From an uncultured Lachnospiraceae bacterium (GTDB taxonomy: Bacteria > Bacillota > Clostridia > Lachnospirales > Lachnospiraceae): a DNA stretch of 59,233 nt. A program made the translations under genes and the position numbers. The stretch is from positions 1-59,233 of the forward strand of contig CALWGV010000079.1 of assembly GCA_944380185.1 (NCBI GenBank). The letters run 5' to 3'. Below, in pieces: positions 7,866 through 18,278 of this stretch; within the stretch, counting starts at the first letter, position 1; each line of letters starts with the position of its first letter. A model generated the notes under the pieces. The model had not been told where the DNA came from, made no database searches, and saw only the letters and a program-made list of their open reading frames with translations.

Positions 7866-10800
7866 TGGGGCTTACTCTTCTTCTCGGTCCTGCCGGCTCC
7901 GGCAAGACTACCAGTCTCTATAGGGAACTGTTGAAAAAGGCGGAACATAGTTCCGCCTTTCGGGCTATGGTCATTGTGCCGGAGCAGTTTACGATGCAGA
8001 CCCAGAGAGATCTGGTAAACCTTCATCAAAGGCACAGCTTTACCAACATTGATATTCTGAGCTTTGACCGGCTGGCTTACCGTGTTCTGGAGGAGCAGGG
8101 AAAGGACGGCCTCAAGGTGCTGGATGACATGGGCAAGCTTCTGGTTCTGCGCCGGGCGGCGGCAAAAAGCAGGGATGAGCTTCCCTATTTCGGCAAAAAC
8201 CTGGACAAGGCAGGTTTCATCGGACGAGTCAAATCCATGCTCAGTGAGCTCTATCAGTACCGGATCGACGAGGAGGCGCTGGGGATTCTGGTGGAGGAGA
8301 CAAAGGATGAACCCCTGCTTTGCCGAAAGCTTCAGGAGATTTTGACAATCTATCGGGCCTTCGACGCCAGCATGAAGGAGGATACCATTCCCTCGGAGAA
8401 GCTTCTGGATGTGCTCTGCCGCCTGGTTCCTCTGTCGAAAAAGGTGAAGGACAGCGTGGTATTCTGCGACGGCTTTGCCGGATTTACCCCGGTGCAGTTT
8501 TCTGTGCTGGAGGTGTTGATGGCCCATGCAAAAGAGGTGGTAGTGACCGTCACCGTAGACGGGGAGCTGGCGGAGGAGATTTCCGGGCAGACCTCCGGGT
8601 CGGAGCAGTCCGGCGAGAGGACTCCTTTTGAGAAGGCCAGGCTGGCTTCGGACAGACAGCTCTTTGAGCAGAGCCTGACTACGGTGCGCACTCTGTGCGG
8701 CCTGGCGGAGGGCCAGGGCGTACCGGTGCGAAAAATCGGGGACTTCACTCCCGGCCTGCGCTATGGCACACGGGGAGCGCTGGCGGCTTTGGAGCGGCAG
8801 TTTCTGCGCTGTCCGACGGTCCCCTTTGTCACGGAAAAGGACTGCGGCGAAATCCATCTGTGGGAGGCGAAGGATCGGAGAGGAGAGCTTCGGTCGGTGG
8901 CCCGTGAGATTTTTCGCCTGGTGAGCGAGGAGGGCTTTCGCTACCGGGAGATTGCCCTGGTGGGCGGCGACGTGGCGGGCTATGAGCCGGTGATCCGTCA
9001 GGTCTTTGATCGGGCGGGAATTCCGTTCTTCATCGATGCCAAGGGAGATATGATGGGTCATCCCCTGGTGGCTTTTCTGCGGGGAGCTTTGGAGGCGGTG
9101 GAGAAGGACTACTCTTATGATACGCTCTTTGCCTGTTTAAAGAGCGGCCTGGGCCCTTTAGCCGGGGAGGATCTCTATGAGCTGGAAAATTATGTCCTGG
9201 CCACCGGCATCCGCGGCCGAAAAGCCTGGAGCGGTCCCTGGGAGGCTTGTCCGGGCCGGGAAGAGTGGGACATGGAGCGTCTTGAGGGCCTGCGCCAGGC
9301 GGTTGTGGAGCCTCTTTTTGCTTTTGCGGAAGTGCTGAAGGATGAGGCCAGCACTGTGCGGGACTACGCGGAGGCCACGGTAGCCCTGATGCAGAGTCAG
9401 CAGATCGAACAGAAGCTCAAAACCATGGCGATGGAGCTGTCTGCCTCCGGCGAGGCCACCCTGTCGCAGGAGTATGAGCAGTCTTATGACAAAGTGCTGG
9501 CTCTGCTGGACCGGGTGGTGGAGCTTTTTGGCGACGGTCAGGTCTCCCTGCGGGAGTGGAGGGAGATTCTGGACACCGGCTTTTCCGAGATACGGGTGGG
9601 TGTGATTCCGGCCTGCGCCGACTGGGTGGTGGTGGGCGACATGCGCCGGACCAGACTGAAGGATCCCCGAGCGGTTTTCTTCATCGGAGCCAATGACGGC
9701 ATCGTGCCCTCGTCAGGGGAGAGCGGAAGCCTGTTGTCGGACATGGACAGGCGCAGTCTGGAAAAACGCGGCGTCCATCTGGCCCCCACCAGGCAGGAGG
9801 CCGGCTTTGCCGAGCGGTTTTATCTGTATCTGGCGCTGACCAAGCCCTCGGAGAAGCTTTATATCTCCTGGTGCTGTCAGGGAGCCGACGGCAGCTCTCT
9901 GAATCCCTCCTATCTGGTAGGGGAGGTGGAGGAGATTTTCCCTGCCCTGGAGGTGAAAAGGCCTGACGAGGAGGCAGACCTGGCGGAGCAGATTGTCAAT
10001 GCGGATACAGCCAGGGAGGCTTTGCTGCGCGGTCTGCCCCGATACCGGGACGGCGAGGAGGAGCCGGAGTGGGAGGAGCTGTATCGGCTTTTTGCCCAGG
10101 ACCCGGCCAATGAGGAGGAGCGAAAGAGACTGCTGGATGCCGCCTACTATGTATATCGGGAGGAATCCATCGAGCCGGCGGTGGCAAAGGCTCTCTACGG
10201 CGATGTGCTGACCGGCACCGTCACCAGACTGGAGCAGTACGCCGCCTGTGCCTACGCTCAGTTTCTGTCCTTCGGCCTGGGCCTCGCAGAGAGGAAACTC
10301 CATCGCTTCGCCCCGGCGGATATGGGAACCCTGTTTCATGAGGTGCTGCGCCGCTTTTTTGCCAAGGTCTATGGTCAGGAGGGAGGCGGCAGGCTGCCGG
10401 CGGAGGAAGAGAGAAAGCAGATGGTCCGCGATTGTCTCGGCGAGGCTGTGGAGGCTGGGGCAGGCCGGGGACTTGCCGACACGGCCAGAGGGAAATATCT
10501 GCTCAGGCGCGTGGAGCGCATCGCAGACCGTACGCTCTGGGCCCTGTGCGAGCAGTTAAAGAGAGGGGATTTCCGCCCTGAGGAGGTGGAGGTGGAATTC
10601 GACGGCAGAGACAGCCGGGCCATGAATCTGGTGCTGGGGGAGGATGCTCTGATGCGTCTCTACGGCCGGATTGACCGGGTGGACACCTGCGAGGATGGCG
10701 ACCAGGTCTATGTAAAGGTCATCGATTACAAGACCGGCTCTACCTCCATCGATCTGACCGGCATCTATTACGGCACCAGCCTGCAGCTGGTGGTCTATCT

Positions 10801-11389
10801 GGATGCGGCCATGGAAAGGGAAGAAAAGAAGAAGCGGGGCAAGAAGGTGATCCCTGCCGGCATTCTCTATTATAATATCCGCGATCCCTTTATCGCGGTG
10901 GAGCCGGGACAGGAGCCGGATGAGGCAGAGATCGAGGCGGCGATTCTGGGCGAACTCCGGATGAATGGCATCGTAAACCGCGACCGGAAGATTTACAGCC
11001 GTCTGGATCATCTGGTGGGTACAGGAGCCGCGCCGGTGATTCCCGTGGTGGAAAAGAACGGTGAGCCGGTGGAAAAGAGATCTTCCTTAGCCGATACAGA
11101 GCAGTTTGCTCTGCTAAAAAGAGCCGTGCGGGAGAGGATGCGCTGCTTTGGCCGTGAGATTATGGACGGAAGGCTGACGGTAAACCCCTATATTCAGGGC
11201 GCCAGGACCAGCTGCGATTACTGCCGCTTCGGAGCGGTCTGCGGTTTTGACCGCAAGATGCCCGGTTTTGCCTACCGCAGGCTGCGGGAGATAACGGCTC
11301 CTGAGCTGTGGGAACGATTGAGAGAAGAGGAGAAAGAGAAGGAAAAAGAACGGGAAGGAGGGGCGTCCGATGGCGGTGACCTGGACTGA
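7865..11389 (+). CDS. addB: Helicase-exonuclease subunit AddB
   Basis: The 1174-residue protein is the B subunit of the AddAB complex, which resects double-strand breaks for RecA. It shows the Walker A motif GPAGSGKT near residues 8-15, the nuclease motif VIDYKTGS near 957, and the iron-sulfur cysteines C795 and C1117-x2-C1120-x5-C1126, with the same spacing as the B. subtilis enzyme. The length matches the family (about 1160). It overlaps the sugar kinase stop by one base and addA by 20 bases. Confidence 0.95.
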   Translation: MGLTLLLGPAGSGKTTSLYRELLKKAEHSSAFRAMVIVPEQFTMQTQRDLVNLHQRHSFTNIDILSFDRLAYRVLEEQGKDGLKVLDDMGKLLVLRRAAAKSRDELPYFGKNLDKAGFIGRVKSMLSELYQYRIDEEALGILVEETKDEPLLCRKLQEILTIYRAFDASMKEDTIPSEKLLDVLCRLVPLSKKVKDSVVFCDGFAGFTPVQFSVLEVLMAHAKEVVVTVTVDGELAEEISGQTSGSEQSGERTPFEKARLASDRQLFEQSLTTVRTLCGLAEGQGVPVRKIGDFTPGLRYGTRGALAALERQFLRCPTVPFVTEKDCGEIHLWEAKDRRGELRSVAREIFRLVSEEGFRYREIALVGGDVAGYEPVIRQVFDRAGIPFFIDAKGDMMGHPLVAFLRGALEAVEKDYSYDTLFACLKSGLGPLAGEDLYELENYVLATGIRGRKAWSGPWEACPGREEWDMERLEGLRQAVVEPLFAFAEVLKDEASTVRDYAEATVALMQSQQIEQKLKTMAMELSASGEATLSQEYEQSYDKVLALLDRVVELFGDGQVSLREWREILDTGFSEIRVGVIPACADWVVVGDMRRTRLKDPRAVFFIGANDGIVPSSGESGSLLSDMDRRSLEKRGVHLAPTRQEAGFAERFYLYLALTKPSEKLYISWCCQGADGSSLNPSYLVGEVEEIFPALEVKRPDEEADLAEQIVNADTAREALLRGLPRYRDGEEEPEWEELYRLFAQDPANEEERKRLLDAAYYVYREESIEPAVAKALYGDVLTGTVTRLEQYAACAYAQFLSFGLGLAERKLHRFAPADMGTLFHEVLRRFFAKVYGQEGGGRLPAEEERKQMVRDCLGEAVEAGAGRGLADTARGKYLLRRVERIADRTLWALCEQLKRGDFRPEEVEVEFDGRDSRAMNLVLGEDALMRLYGRIDRVDTCEDGDQVYVKVIDYKTGSTSIDLTGIYYGTSLQLVVYLDAAMEREEKKKRGKKVIPAGILYYNIRDPFIAVEPGQEPDEAEIEAAILGELRMNGIVNRDRKIYSRLDHLVGTGAAPVIPVVEKNGEPVEKRSSLADTEQFALLKRAVRERMRCFGREIMDGRLTVNPYIQGARTSCDYCRFGAVCGFDRKMPGFAYRRLREITAPELWERLREEEKEKEKEREGGASDGGDLD

Positions 11390-14300
11390 GGAACAGAAAA
11401 AGGTGATCGAGCTGCGGAACCGCAATATTCTGGTGTCGGCGGCGGCGGGCAGCGGCAAGACGGCTGTCCTGGTGGAGAGGATTCTCTCCCGGATCACGGA
11501 TCCGCAGGATGCTGTGGATGTGGACGAGCTTCTGGTGGTGACCTTTACCCGGGCGGCGGCAGCCCAGATGCGGGAGAGAATCGGACAGGCCCTGAAAAAC
11601 CGGCTGCGGGAAAATCCGGAGAATATCCATCTGCAGAGGCAGACGGCTCTGCTTCACTGTGCCCAGATCACTACCATAGACAGTTTTTGTCTCCACGTGC
11701 TGCGCAGCCATTTCGACGAGCTCAATCTGGACCCGGATTTTCGCATCGGCGACGAGGGCGAGCTGAAAATGATGCGGGGGGATCTGATCGAAGAACTGAT
11801 GGAGGATTTCTATCAGAGCGGAGATGAGGAGTACGCTCGGTTTATCGAGACGGTGGCCGTGGGCAAGGAGGATGCAGGAGTGAAAGAGCAGATTGAAAGG
11901 CTCTACTCCTTTGTGATTTCCCATCCCTTTCCGGAGGATACGCTGCAGGCCTGGGCTGTCGGGGAGGGGGACGACTGGCTTGAGGACCTTTTGTCCCAGA
12001 TACGCACGGAGGCGGCCAGCCTGGCAGAGGGCTATGACCAGGCCCTGGCTTTCTGCATGACCGAGCCTGGACTGTCGCCCTACGCACAGATGTTTTTAAG
12101 CGACAGAGATCTGGCCCGGCGCGTGGCCGGTGCCGGGGACTACGAGCAGATGCGGGAGGCCCTGGAGGAGATGACTTTTGTGCGCAAGCCGGTAATCCGG
12201 GATAAGTCGGCGGATCCGGTGAGCAAGGAGGAGATGTCTGCCCTGCGGGACCGCTACAAAAAAGTCATGCAGAAGTGGAAGGAATATGACTTCAGCGAGC
12301 CGGAGAAGCTCAGAGAGGAGCTTTCCCAGGCGCAGAAACCAGTGCGGATGCTGTGCCGTCTGACCGAAGAGTTTATGGAGCGCTACAGGGCCAGAAAAAA
12401 GGAAAAGCATATGCTGGATTTCAGTGATCTGGAGCATCTGGCCCTGCAGATTCTGGTGACGCGGGAGGATGGGGAGCTTCGCCCCACGGAGGCGGCCAGG
12501 CTGATGTCCGGCGCCTACCGGGAGATCATGATCGACGAGTATCAGGACAGCAACCAGGTCCAGGAGCTGATTCTCTCCAGTATAGACGGAAGCCTCTCCG
12601 GCCGCCCCAACCGCTTTATGGTGGGGGATGTAAAGCAGAGCATATATAAGTTCCGGATGGCCAGACCGGAAATCTTCATGGAGAAATATGAGACCTATAC
12701 CCTGACGGACAGCGTTAATCAGAGGGTTGATCTGCACAAAAATTTTCGCAGCCGCAGCGAGGTTCTGGACTCAGCCAACTTTATTTTCCGCCGTCTGATG
12801 GACCGGCCCATCGGCGGCATCATCTACGATGACGCCAACGCCCTGTACCCAGGCGCCGACTACCCGGAAGCACCCGGTAAAGAGGGGGATGAAGGCCAAA
12901 ACGGCAGGGGAGACATCGGAGGCTGCGGCGGTGTGAGTCATGAGGACTATGTCACCGAGCTTCTCCTGGTGGATCTGGCCGACGAGGAAGGAACGGTGAA
13001 GGAGATCGAGCCCCGGGAGGCGGAGGCCAGAGCCATAGCCGGGCGCATCCGGGAGCTGACCGATGAGGAGACCGGCTTGGATATCTGGGATAAGGAAGAA
13101 AAGTGCTACCGCAAAGCCCGATGGGGAGATATTGTCGTTTTGCTCCGCACCTTCTCCGGCTGGGCGGAGACCTTTGTGAATGTGCTGCAGAATGAAGGGA
13201 TTGCGGCCTACGCCCAGTCGGCGTCAGGATATTTTACCGCCATGGAGGTGCAGACGGTGCTCAACTATCTGCGGATCCTGGACAATCCGGAGCAAGATAT
13301 TCCGCTGGCGGCGGTGATGCACTCCCCCATCGGCGGCTTTACCTCGCAGGAGCTGGCTAAGATCAAGGCGAATTTTCGCCGGGCCGATCATCCCGGAAAA
13401 ACAGGAGGATTGTATGGAGCCTGCCTGTACGTTGCCGGGCAGGACGGTGAGCTGGGGCAAAAGGTGAGAAACTTTTTAAACCAGCTGTCGTTTTTCAGAA
13501 AGAAGGCGGTCTACCTGCCTCTCTATGAGCTTCTCGATGCCATTTACCGGGAGACCGGATATCTGGATCTGGTGTCAGTGATGCCGGACGGAGATGTGCG
13601 CCGGGCTAATCTGGAGATGCTCTCGGAGAAGGCCGTGGCCTACGGCAGGACCAGCTATTATGGACTTTTCGATTTTGTCCGCTATATCGAGAACCTTCAC
13701 AAATATGAGGTGGATTTCGGGGAGGCTTCGCCGGAGGGGGAAAACGGCGGGACTGTACGCATCACGACGATTCACAAGAGCAAGGGTCTGGAGTATCCGA
13801 TTGTATTTGTGGCTGGTACAGGCAAAACTTTTAACCGCCAGGACAGCCGCAGCCGGATCCTGATGCATCCGGATCTGGGACTGGCGGCGGACTGGGCGGA
13901 CCCGGAGCGCAGGCTTAAGGGGACTACCTTAAAAAAGCAGGCGCTGGCAAGGCGCCTTGATCTGGACAGCCTGGGCGAGGAACTCCGGGTTTTGTACGTG
14001 GCCATGACCAGGGCCGAACAAAAGCTGATCCTCACCGGGACGGACCGTTCCCTGCTAAAGAAACTGAGCCAGAAATGGAAAACCGGCGGAAAAGAGGGTG
14101 CGCTTCCCTTCTTTATGACAGCGGGTGCGTCCTCCTATCTGGACTGGCTTTTGCTGTGTCTAAAGACCAGTGAAAAAGCGCCCATACGCTGCAGAACAAT
14201 CCACTTTACGGAGCTTTTGCGCGAAGCGGTGGTATCCCGGCTGATGCAGGCGGGCAGCAGAGAAAAGCTGGAGCGGCTGGCCGCCGCCGAAAGCGGCCGG

Positions 14301-15074
14301 CCTGAGATCCGGCAGCGGATTGTGGAGCGGCTGACCTACCGTTATCCCTACGAGGAGGATGAGACGCTGCCGGTAAAGGTCTCTGTCTCGGAGCTGAAGC
14401 ACGCCGCCATGGAGGAGGAGCCGGAGGCCGTGCAGGTCTATGAGGGAGAGAGGGAAGAGAGTCTGCCGCATTTCCTGCAGGAGAGCCGTCCCGTGACCGG
14501 AGCCCTGCGGGGGACGGCCTATCACCGTATCCTGGAGCGAATCGACATGGTTTCCCTGGTGGAGTGGAGTGCAGAAGAGACGGTGCAGGGAGAAGAAAAC
14601 GGGGAGCAGAATCTTATGCGCTTCCTGGACGGACTCTGCGCGCAGGGGATTTTAAGCGCTGGACAGAGGGAGGCTGTGGATACCGGGGATCTGATCCGGT
14701 TCGGCCGATCTCCGGAAGCTCACCGGCTGGCAGCCGCGGCGGCAAGAGGGCAGCTTGACCGGGAGCAGCCTTTCTCCATGGGCATTCCGGCCCGGGAGGT
14801 CTACCCTGCGCGCAAAAGCGGGGAGCTGGTGGTGATCCAGGGCATCATCGATGTATGCTGGCAGGAGAATGGGCGCCTGTATATCCTGGATTACAAGACG
14901 GACCGGGTGCGAAGAGCGGACGGGCAGCAGGTGCTCTGCGATCGTTACGGCGCACAGCTCTGCTACTATGCCAGGGCGCTGTCGGCGGCCAGCGGTCTGC
15001 CGGTGGGAGAGTGCTTCATCTACTCCTTTGCCCTGGGGAGGGCTTTTTCCGTGCCGGTAACAGTTGTGAAATGA
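11370..15074 (+). CDS. addA: Helicase-exonuclease subunit AddA
   Basis: The 1234-residue protein is the UvrD-type helicase and nuclease subunit of AddAB. It has Walker A AAAGSGKT at residues 24-31, the Walker B box IDEYQDSN, the helicase motif TTIHKSKGLEYP, the LYVAMTRA motif, and the C-terminal RecB-type nuclease motif ILDYKTDR. The start overlaps addB by 20 bases, implying coupled translation and equal subunit amounts. ATG 11370 follows GGAAGGAGG. Confidence 0.95.
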   Translation: MAVTWTEEQKKVIELRNRNILVSAAAGSGKTAVLVERILSRITDPQDAVDVDELLVVTFTRAAAAQMRERIGQALKNRLRENPENIHLQRQTALLHCAQITTIDSFCLHVLRSHFDELNLDPDFRIGDEGELKMMRGDLIEELMEDFYQSGDEEYARFIETVAVGKEDAGVKEQIERLYSFVISHPFPEDTLQAWAVGEGDDWLEDLLSQIRTEAASLAEGYDQALAFCMTEPGLSPYAQMFLSDRDLARRVAGAGDYEQMREALEEMTFVRKPVIRDKSADPVSKEEMSALRDRYKKVMQKWKEYDFSEPEKLREELSQAQKPVRMLCRLTEEFMERYRARKKEKHMLDFSDLEHLALQILVTREDGELRPTEAARLMSGAYREIMIDEYQDSNQVQELILSSIDGSLSGRPNRFMVGDVKQSIYKFRMARPEIFMEKYETYTLTDSVNQRVDLHKNFRSRSEVLDSANFIFRRLMDRPIGGIIYDDANALYPGADYPEAPGKEGDEGQNGRGDIGGCGGVSHEDYVTELLLVDLADEEGTVKEIEPREAEARAIAGRIRELTDEETGLDIWDKEEKCYRKARWGDIVVLLRTFSGWAETFVNVLQNEGIAAYAQSASGYFTAMEVQTVLNYLRILDNPEQDIPLAAVMHSPIGGFTSQELAKIKANFRRADHPGKTGGLYGACLYVAGQDGELGQKVRNFLNQLSFFRKKAVYLPLYELLDAIYRETGYLDLVSVMPDGDVRRANLEMLSEKAVAYGRTSYYGLFDFVRYIENLHKYEVDFGEASPEGENGGTVRITTIHKSKGLEYPIVFVAGTGKTFNRQDSRSRILMHPDLGLAADWADPERRLKGTTLKKQALARRLDLDSLGEELRVLYVAMTRAEQKLILTGTDRSLLKKLSQKWKTGGKEGALPFFMTAGASSYLDWLLLCLKTSEKAPIRCRTIHFTELLREAVVSRLMQAGSREKLERLAAAESGRPEIRQRIVERLTYRYPYEEDETLPVKVSVSELKHAAMEEEPEAVQVYEGEREESLPHFLQESRPVTGALRGTAYHRILERIDMVSLVEWSAEETVQGEENGEQNLMRFLDGLCAQGILSAGQREAVDTGDLIRFGRSPEAHRLAAAAARGQLDREQPFSMGIPAREVYPARKSGELVVIQGIIDVCWQENGRLYILDYKTDRVRRADGQQVLCDRYGAQLCYYARALSAASGLPVGECFIYSFALGRAFSVPVTVVK

Positions 15075-15094
15075 TTTTGTAACATTAATTTCGG

Positions 15095-15123
15095 TTTTCA
15101 AATAGGCAGAAACAGGTTATACT
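15095..15123 (+). promoter_or_regulatory. Promoter of the M16C peptidase gene
   Basis: TTTTCA and TATACT are spaced by 17 bases, directly after addA. The five-of-six -10 match and the position support a vegetative sigma promoter that separates the peptidase-era-recO unit from addBA. Confidence 0.6.
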
Positions 15124-15200
15124 TGGTAGAGACGGCCTGTCAGGCCAAAAAGGAGCGGTATAGATTGACACAGAAGGAATGGACAGAAAGGGATAATCAG

Positions 15201-18200
15201 ATGTCAGAAAATCATATTTTGGATGAGCAGCCTGTAAAGGGGCAGCCTGCAGCTAATCAGTCTGCGGACAATCAGTCTTCCGGGAAACAGCCGGAGGAGA
15301 GACAGAGAAAAACGGTCCGGGAAACCGTGGATGCGGTGCAGGCCCTGGATGCCTATGAGGTGACGGAGACCAGATGGATTGAGGAGCTGCATTCCCAGGC
15401 TCTGATCTGCCGCCACAAAAAGAGCGGAGCCAGACTTTTTCTGCTGTCCAATGATGACGACAATAAGGTGTTTGCCATTGGCTTTCGCACGCCGCCTATG
15501 GACAGCACCGGCGTACCTCATATATTGGAGCACAGCGTGCTGTGCGGCTCCCGCAAGTTCCCAGCCAAGGACCCCTTCGTGGAGCTGGTCAAGGGCTCGC
15601 TAAACACATTCTTAAACGCCATGACCTATCCGGACAAGACGCTGTATCCTATCGCCAGCTGCAACGATAAGGATTTTCAGAATCTGATGGATGTGTATAT
15701 GGATGCCGTGCTTCATCCCAATATCTGCGAGAACGAAAAGATTTTCCGTCAGGAGGGATGGCACTATGAGATCGCCGGGAGGGATGAGCCCATCACCATC
15801 AACGGCGTGGTCTACAACGAGATGATCGGGGAGTATTCGCAGCCGGAGAATATGCTGGATGCGCAGATTCACCGGGCTTTGTTTCCCGACACCTGCTACG
15901 GCTATGATTCCGGGGGAGATCCGGATGTGATTCCGCAGCTCAGCTACGAGGCCTTTCAGAATTTCTACCATCGCTACTATCATCCGTCCAACAGTTATAT
16001 CTATCTCTACGGAGACATGGATATGGCCCAGAAGCTTCGCTGGCTGGACGAGGAATATTTGTGCGAATACGACAGGCAGCCGGTGGATTCCCGGATTGCC
16101 ATGCAGAAGCCTTTTGCGGCCATGGCGGACCGTACCTTCTATTATCCGCTGACCGACGATGAGGATGAGGAAAATCAGACTTATCTGTCGATCAACTGGG
16201 TGGTGGGCACGGATCTGGACAGGGAGCTCTATGTGGCATTCCAGATTCTGGAGTACGCGCTGCTGACCGCCCCGGGGGCTCCTTTAAAGCAGGCTGTGCT
16301 GGACGCCGGCATCGGAAAGGATGTGCTGGGGGGCTATGAGAGCGGTATTCTGCAGCCCTATTTCAGCGTGGTAGCCAAAAATGCCAGCCCTGAGCAGAAG
16401 GAGGAGTTCCTGCAGACAGTGGACGGTGAGCTTCGCCGCCTGGCGGAGGAGGGGCTGGATCGCAAATCCCTGCTTGCCGCTCTCAATTACTATGAGTTTA
16501 AGTATCGGGAGGCGGATTACGGCCAGTTTCCCAAAGGACTGATGTACGGGCTCCAGTGCTTTGACAGCTGGCTCTACGACGAGTCCGACCCGCTGATGCA
16601 CTTGGCCTACGCCGAGACCTTTGCCGAACTGCGCCGCAAGGTGGATACGGGGTATTTTGAAGGACTGATCAGGGAATATCTGCTGGACAATCCCCACAGT
16701 GCCCTGGTGACGGCCGAGCCGAAGAAGGGCCTTTCGGCAAAGCGGGAGGCAGAGCTTGCCCGAAAGCTGGCCGAGTTTAAGGCTTCCTTGGGCGAAGAGG
16801 AAATCGACCGTCTGGTTCGGGAGACTGCCGAACTCAAGGCATACCAGGAGGAGCCTACGGATCCGGAGATTTTAAAGAAGATTCCCATGCTGACCCGGGA
16901 GGATATCGGCAGGAAGGTGCTGCCCTTCACCTGGAAGGAATATGCTCTGGGCGGGGCTACGGTACTGCACCACGACATTTTTACTTCCGGCATAGCTTAC
17001 CTGAGGCTTCTGTTTGACACAGCCTCAGTGGAGGATGAGGATCTTCCTTATTTGGGACTCCTTCGATCTGTTCTGGGCTACATGAACACGCAGAGCTATG
17101 ATTATCGGGAGCTGTTCAATGAGATCCATATCCACAGCGGCGGAATTGCGACGAATCTCAACACTTATGCGGATTCGGCGGACCCGGACAGCTACCGGGC
17201 CATGTTTGAATTTTCGGCCAAGGCTTTTTACGGCAAGCTGGATTTTGTCTTTGACATGATTGCCGAGATGGCCACAAAGACAATTTTTGATGATAAAAAG
17301 AGACTGCGGGAGCTGATCGCCGAGAACAAGTCCCGGGCGCAGATGCGTCTTCTCTCCTCCGGCCACTCAGCGGCGGTGTCCAGAGCCAGCTCCTACTACT
17401 CGCAGGCGGCCTGTTTCGGGGATATCACCGGCGGCATCAGCTACTACAAGTTTATCGAAGATCTGGACGCCCATTTTGACGAGCGGGCCGACGAGGTTAT
17501 CACCCGGCTGAAAAAGCTGGCGGCGCAGATCTTTACGCCGGACCGGCTGCTAATCAGTCTGACGGCGGATGAGGAGGGATACGCCGGCCTCAAGGAGCCG
17601 CTGTCGGCCTTTATCGAGAGGCTCTATCCCGGCGGTCAGGCGGCGGTGCGGTGTCTGGTGCCCGTCAGGAAAAACGAAGGCTTTATGACCTCCGCCGGCG
17701 TTCAGTACGTAGCTCAGTGCGGAAGCTTCCGCCGGGATGGCTACGCTTATACCGGCGCGCTCAAGATTCTGAAGATGATTCTTTCCTATGACTATCTGTG
17801 GATCGAGCTGAGAGTGAAGGGCGGAGCCTACGGCTGCATGAGCGGTTTCTCCCGCTCCGGCGACGGCTATTTTGCCTCCTACCGGGATCCTCATTTGAAG
17901 AGCACGCTGGAGGTATACCGGAAAATCCCGGATTACCTGAGAAACTTTGACGCGGACGAGAGGGAGATGACCAAGTATATCATCGGCACCATCAGCGATA
18001 TGGATGTGCCGCTCAATCCCTCCGCCAAGGGTGCCAGATCTCTGGCTGCCTATCTCTGCCATGTGACGGAGGAGATGGTGCAAAAGGAGAGGGATCAGGT
18101 GATCACGGCGCAGCCGGAAGATATCCGTGCTTTAGCGCCGCTGGTGGAGTCTGTCCTGGCGGACGACTGCATCTGCGTCATCGGAGGAGCCGGCAAGTGC

Positions 18201-18248
18201 AGGGAGGACGGCGACGAACTGATGGAGCTGTGCAATCTGTTTGAGTAG
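15201..18248 (+). CDS. M16C insulinase-family (presequence-protease-like) zinc peptidase
   Basis: The protein of 1015 residues is a full-length M16C metallopeptidase, with the inverted zinc motif HILEH at residues 107-111 followed by the family block SVLCGSRKFPAKDPF. The C-terminal half carries the inactive second M16 repeat with KGGAYGCMSGF. Members form a closed chamber and degrade peptides in the cytoplasm. The start is uncertain: ATG 15201 has a weak AAAGGG site, while the in-frame TTG at 15165 has a better AAAAGGAG 10 bases upstream and would add 12 residues. Residues 10-40 are a low-complexity Gln/Asn/Pro tract. It is followed closely by era. Confidence 0.85.
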   Translation: MSENHILDEQPVKGQPAANQSADNQSSGKQPEERQRKTVRETVDAVQALDAYEVTETRWIEELHSQALICRHKKSGARLFLLSNDDDNKVFAIGFRTPPMDSTGVPHILEHSVLCGSRKFPAKDPFVELVKGSLNTFLNAMTYPDKTLYPIASCNDKDFQNLMDVYMDAVLHPNICENEKIFRQEGWHYEIAGRDEPITINGVVYNEMIGEYSQPENMLDAQIHRALFPDTCYGYDSGGDPDVIPQLSYEAFQNFYHRYYHPSNSYIYLYGDMDMAQKLRWLDEEYLCEYDRQPVDSRIAMQKPFAAMADRTFYYPLTDDEDEENQTYLSINWVVGTDLDRELYVAFQILEYALLTAPGAPLKQAVLDAGIGKDVLGGYESGILQPYFSVVAKNASPEQKEEFLQTVDGELRRLAEEGLDRKSLLAALNYYEFKYREADYGQFPKGLMYGLQCFDSWLYDESDPLMHLAYAETFAELRRKVDTGYFEGLIREYLLDNPHSALVTAEPKKGLSAKREAELARKLAEFKASLGEEEIDRLVRETAELKAYQEEPTDPEILKKIPMLTREDIGRKVLPFTWKEYALGGATVLHHDIFTSGIAYLRLLFDTASVEDEDLPYLGLLRSVLGYMNTQSYDYRELFNEIHIHSGGIATNLNTYADSADPDSYRAMFEFSAKAFYGKLDFVFDMIAEMATKTIFDDKKRLRELIAENKSRAQMRLLSSGHSAAVSRASSYYSQAACFGDITGGISYYKFIEDLDAHFDERADEVITRLKKLAAQIFTPDRLLISLTADEEGYAGLKEPLSAFIERLYPGGQAAVRCLVPVRKNEGFMTSAGVQYVAQCGSFRRDGYAYTGALKILKMILSYDYLWIELRVKGGAYGCMSGFSRSGDGYFASYRDPHLKSTLEVYRKIPDYLRNFDADEREMTKYIIGTISDMDVPLNPSAKGARSLAAYLCHVTEEMVQKERDQVITAQPEDIRALAPLVESVLADDCICVIGGAGKCREDGDELMELCNLFE

Positions 18249-18278
18249 AGAGCAAGAAATAGAAAGAGAGCGGAAAAA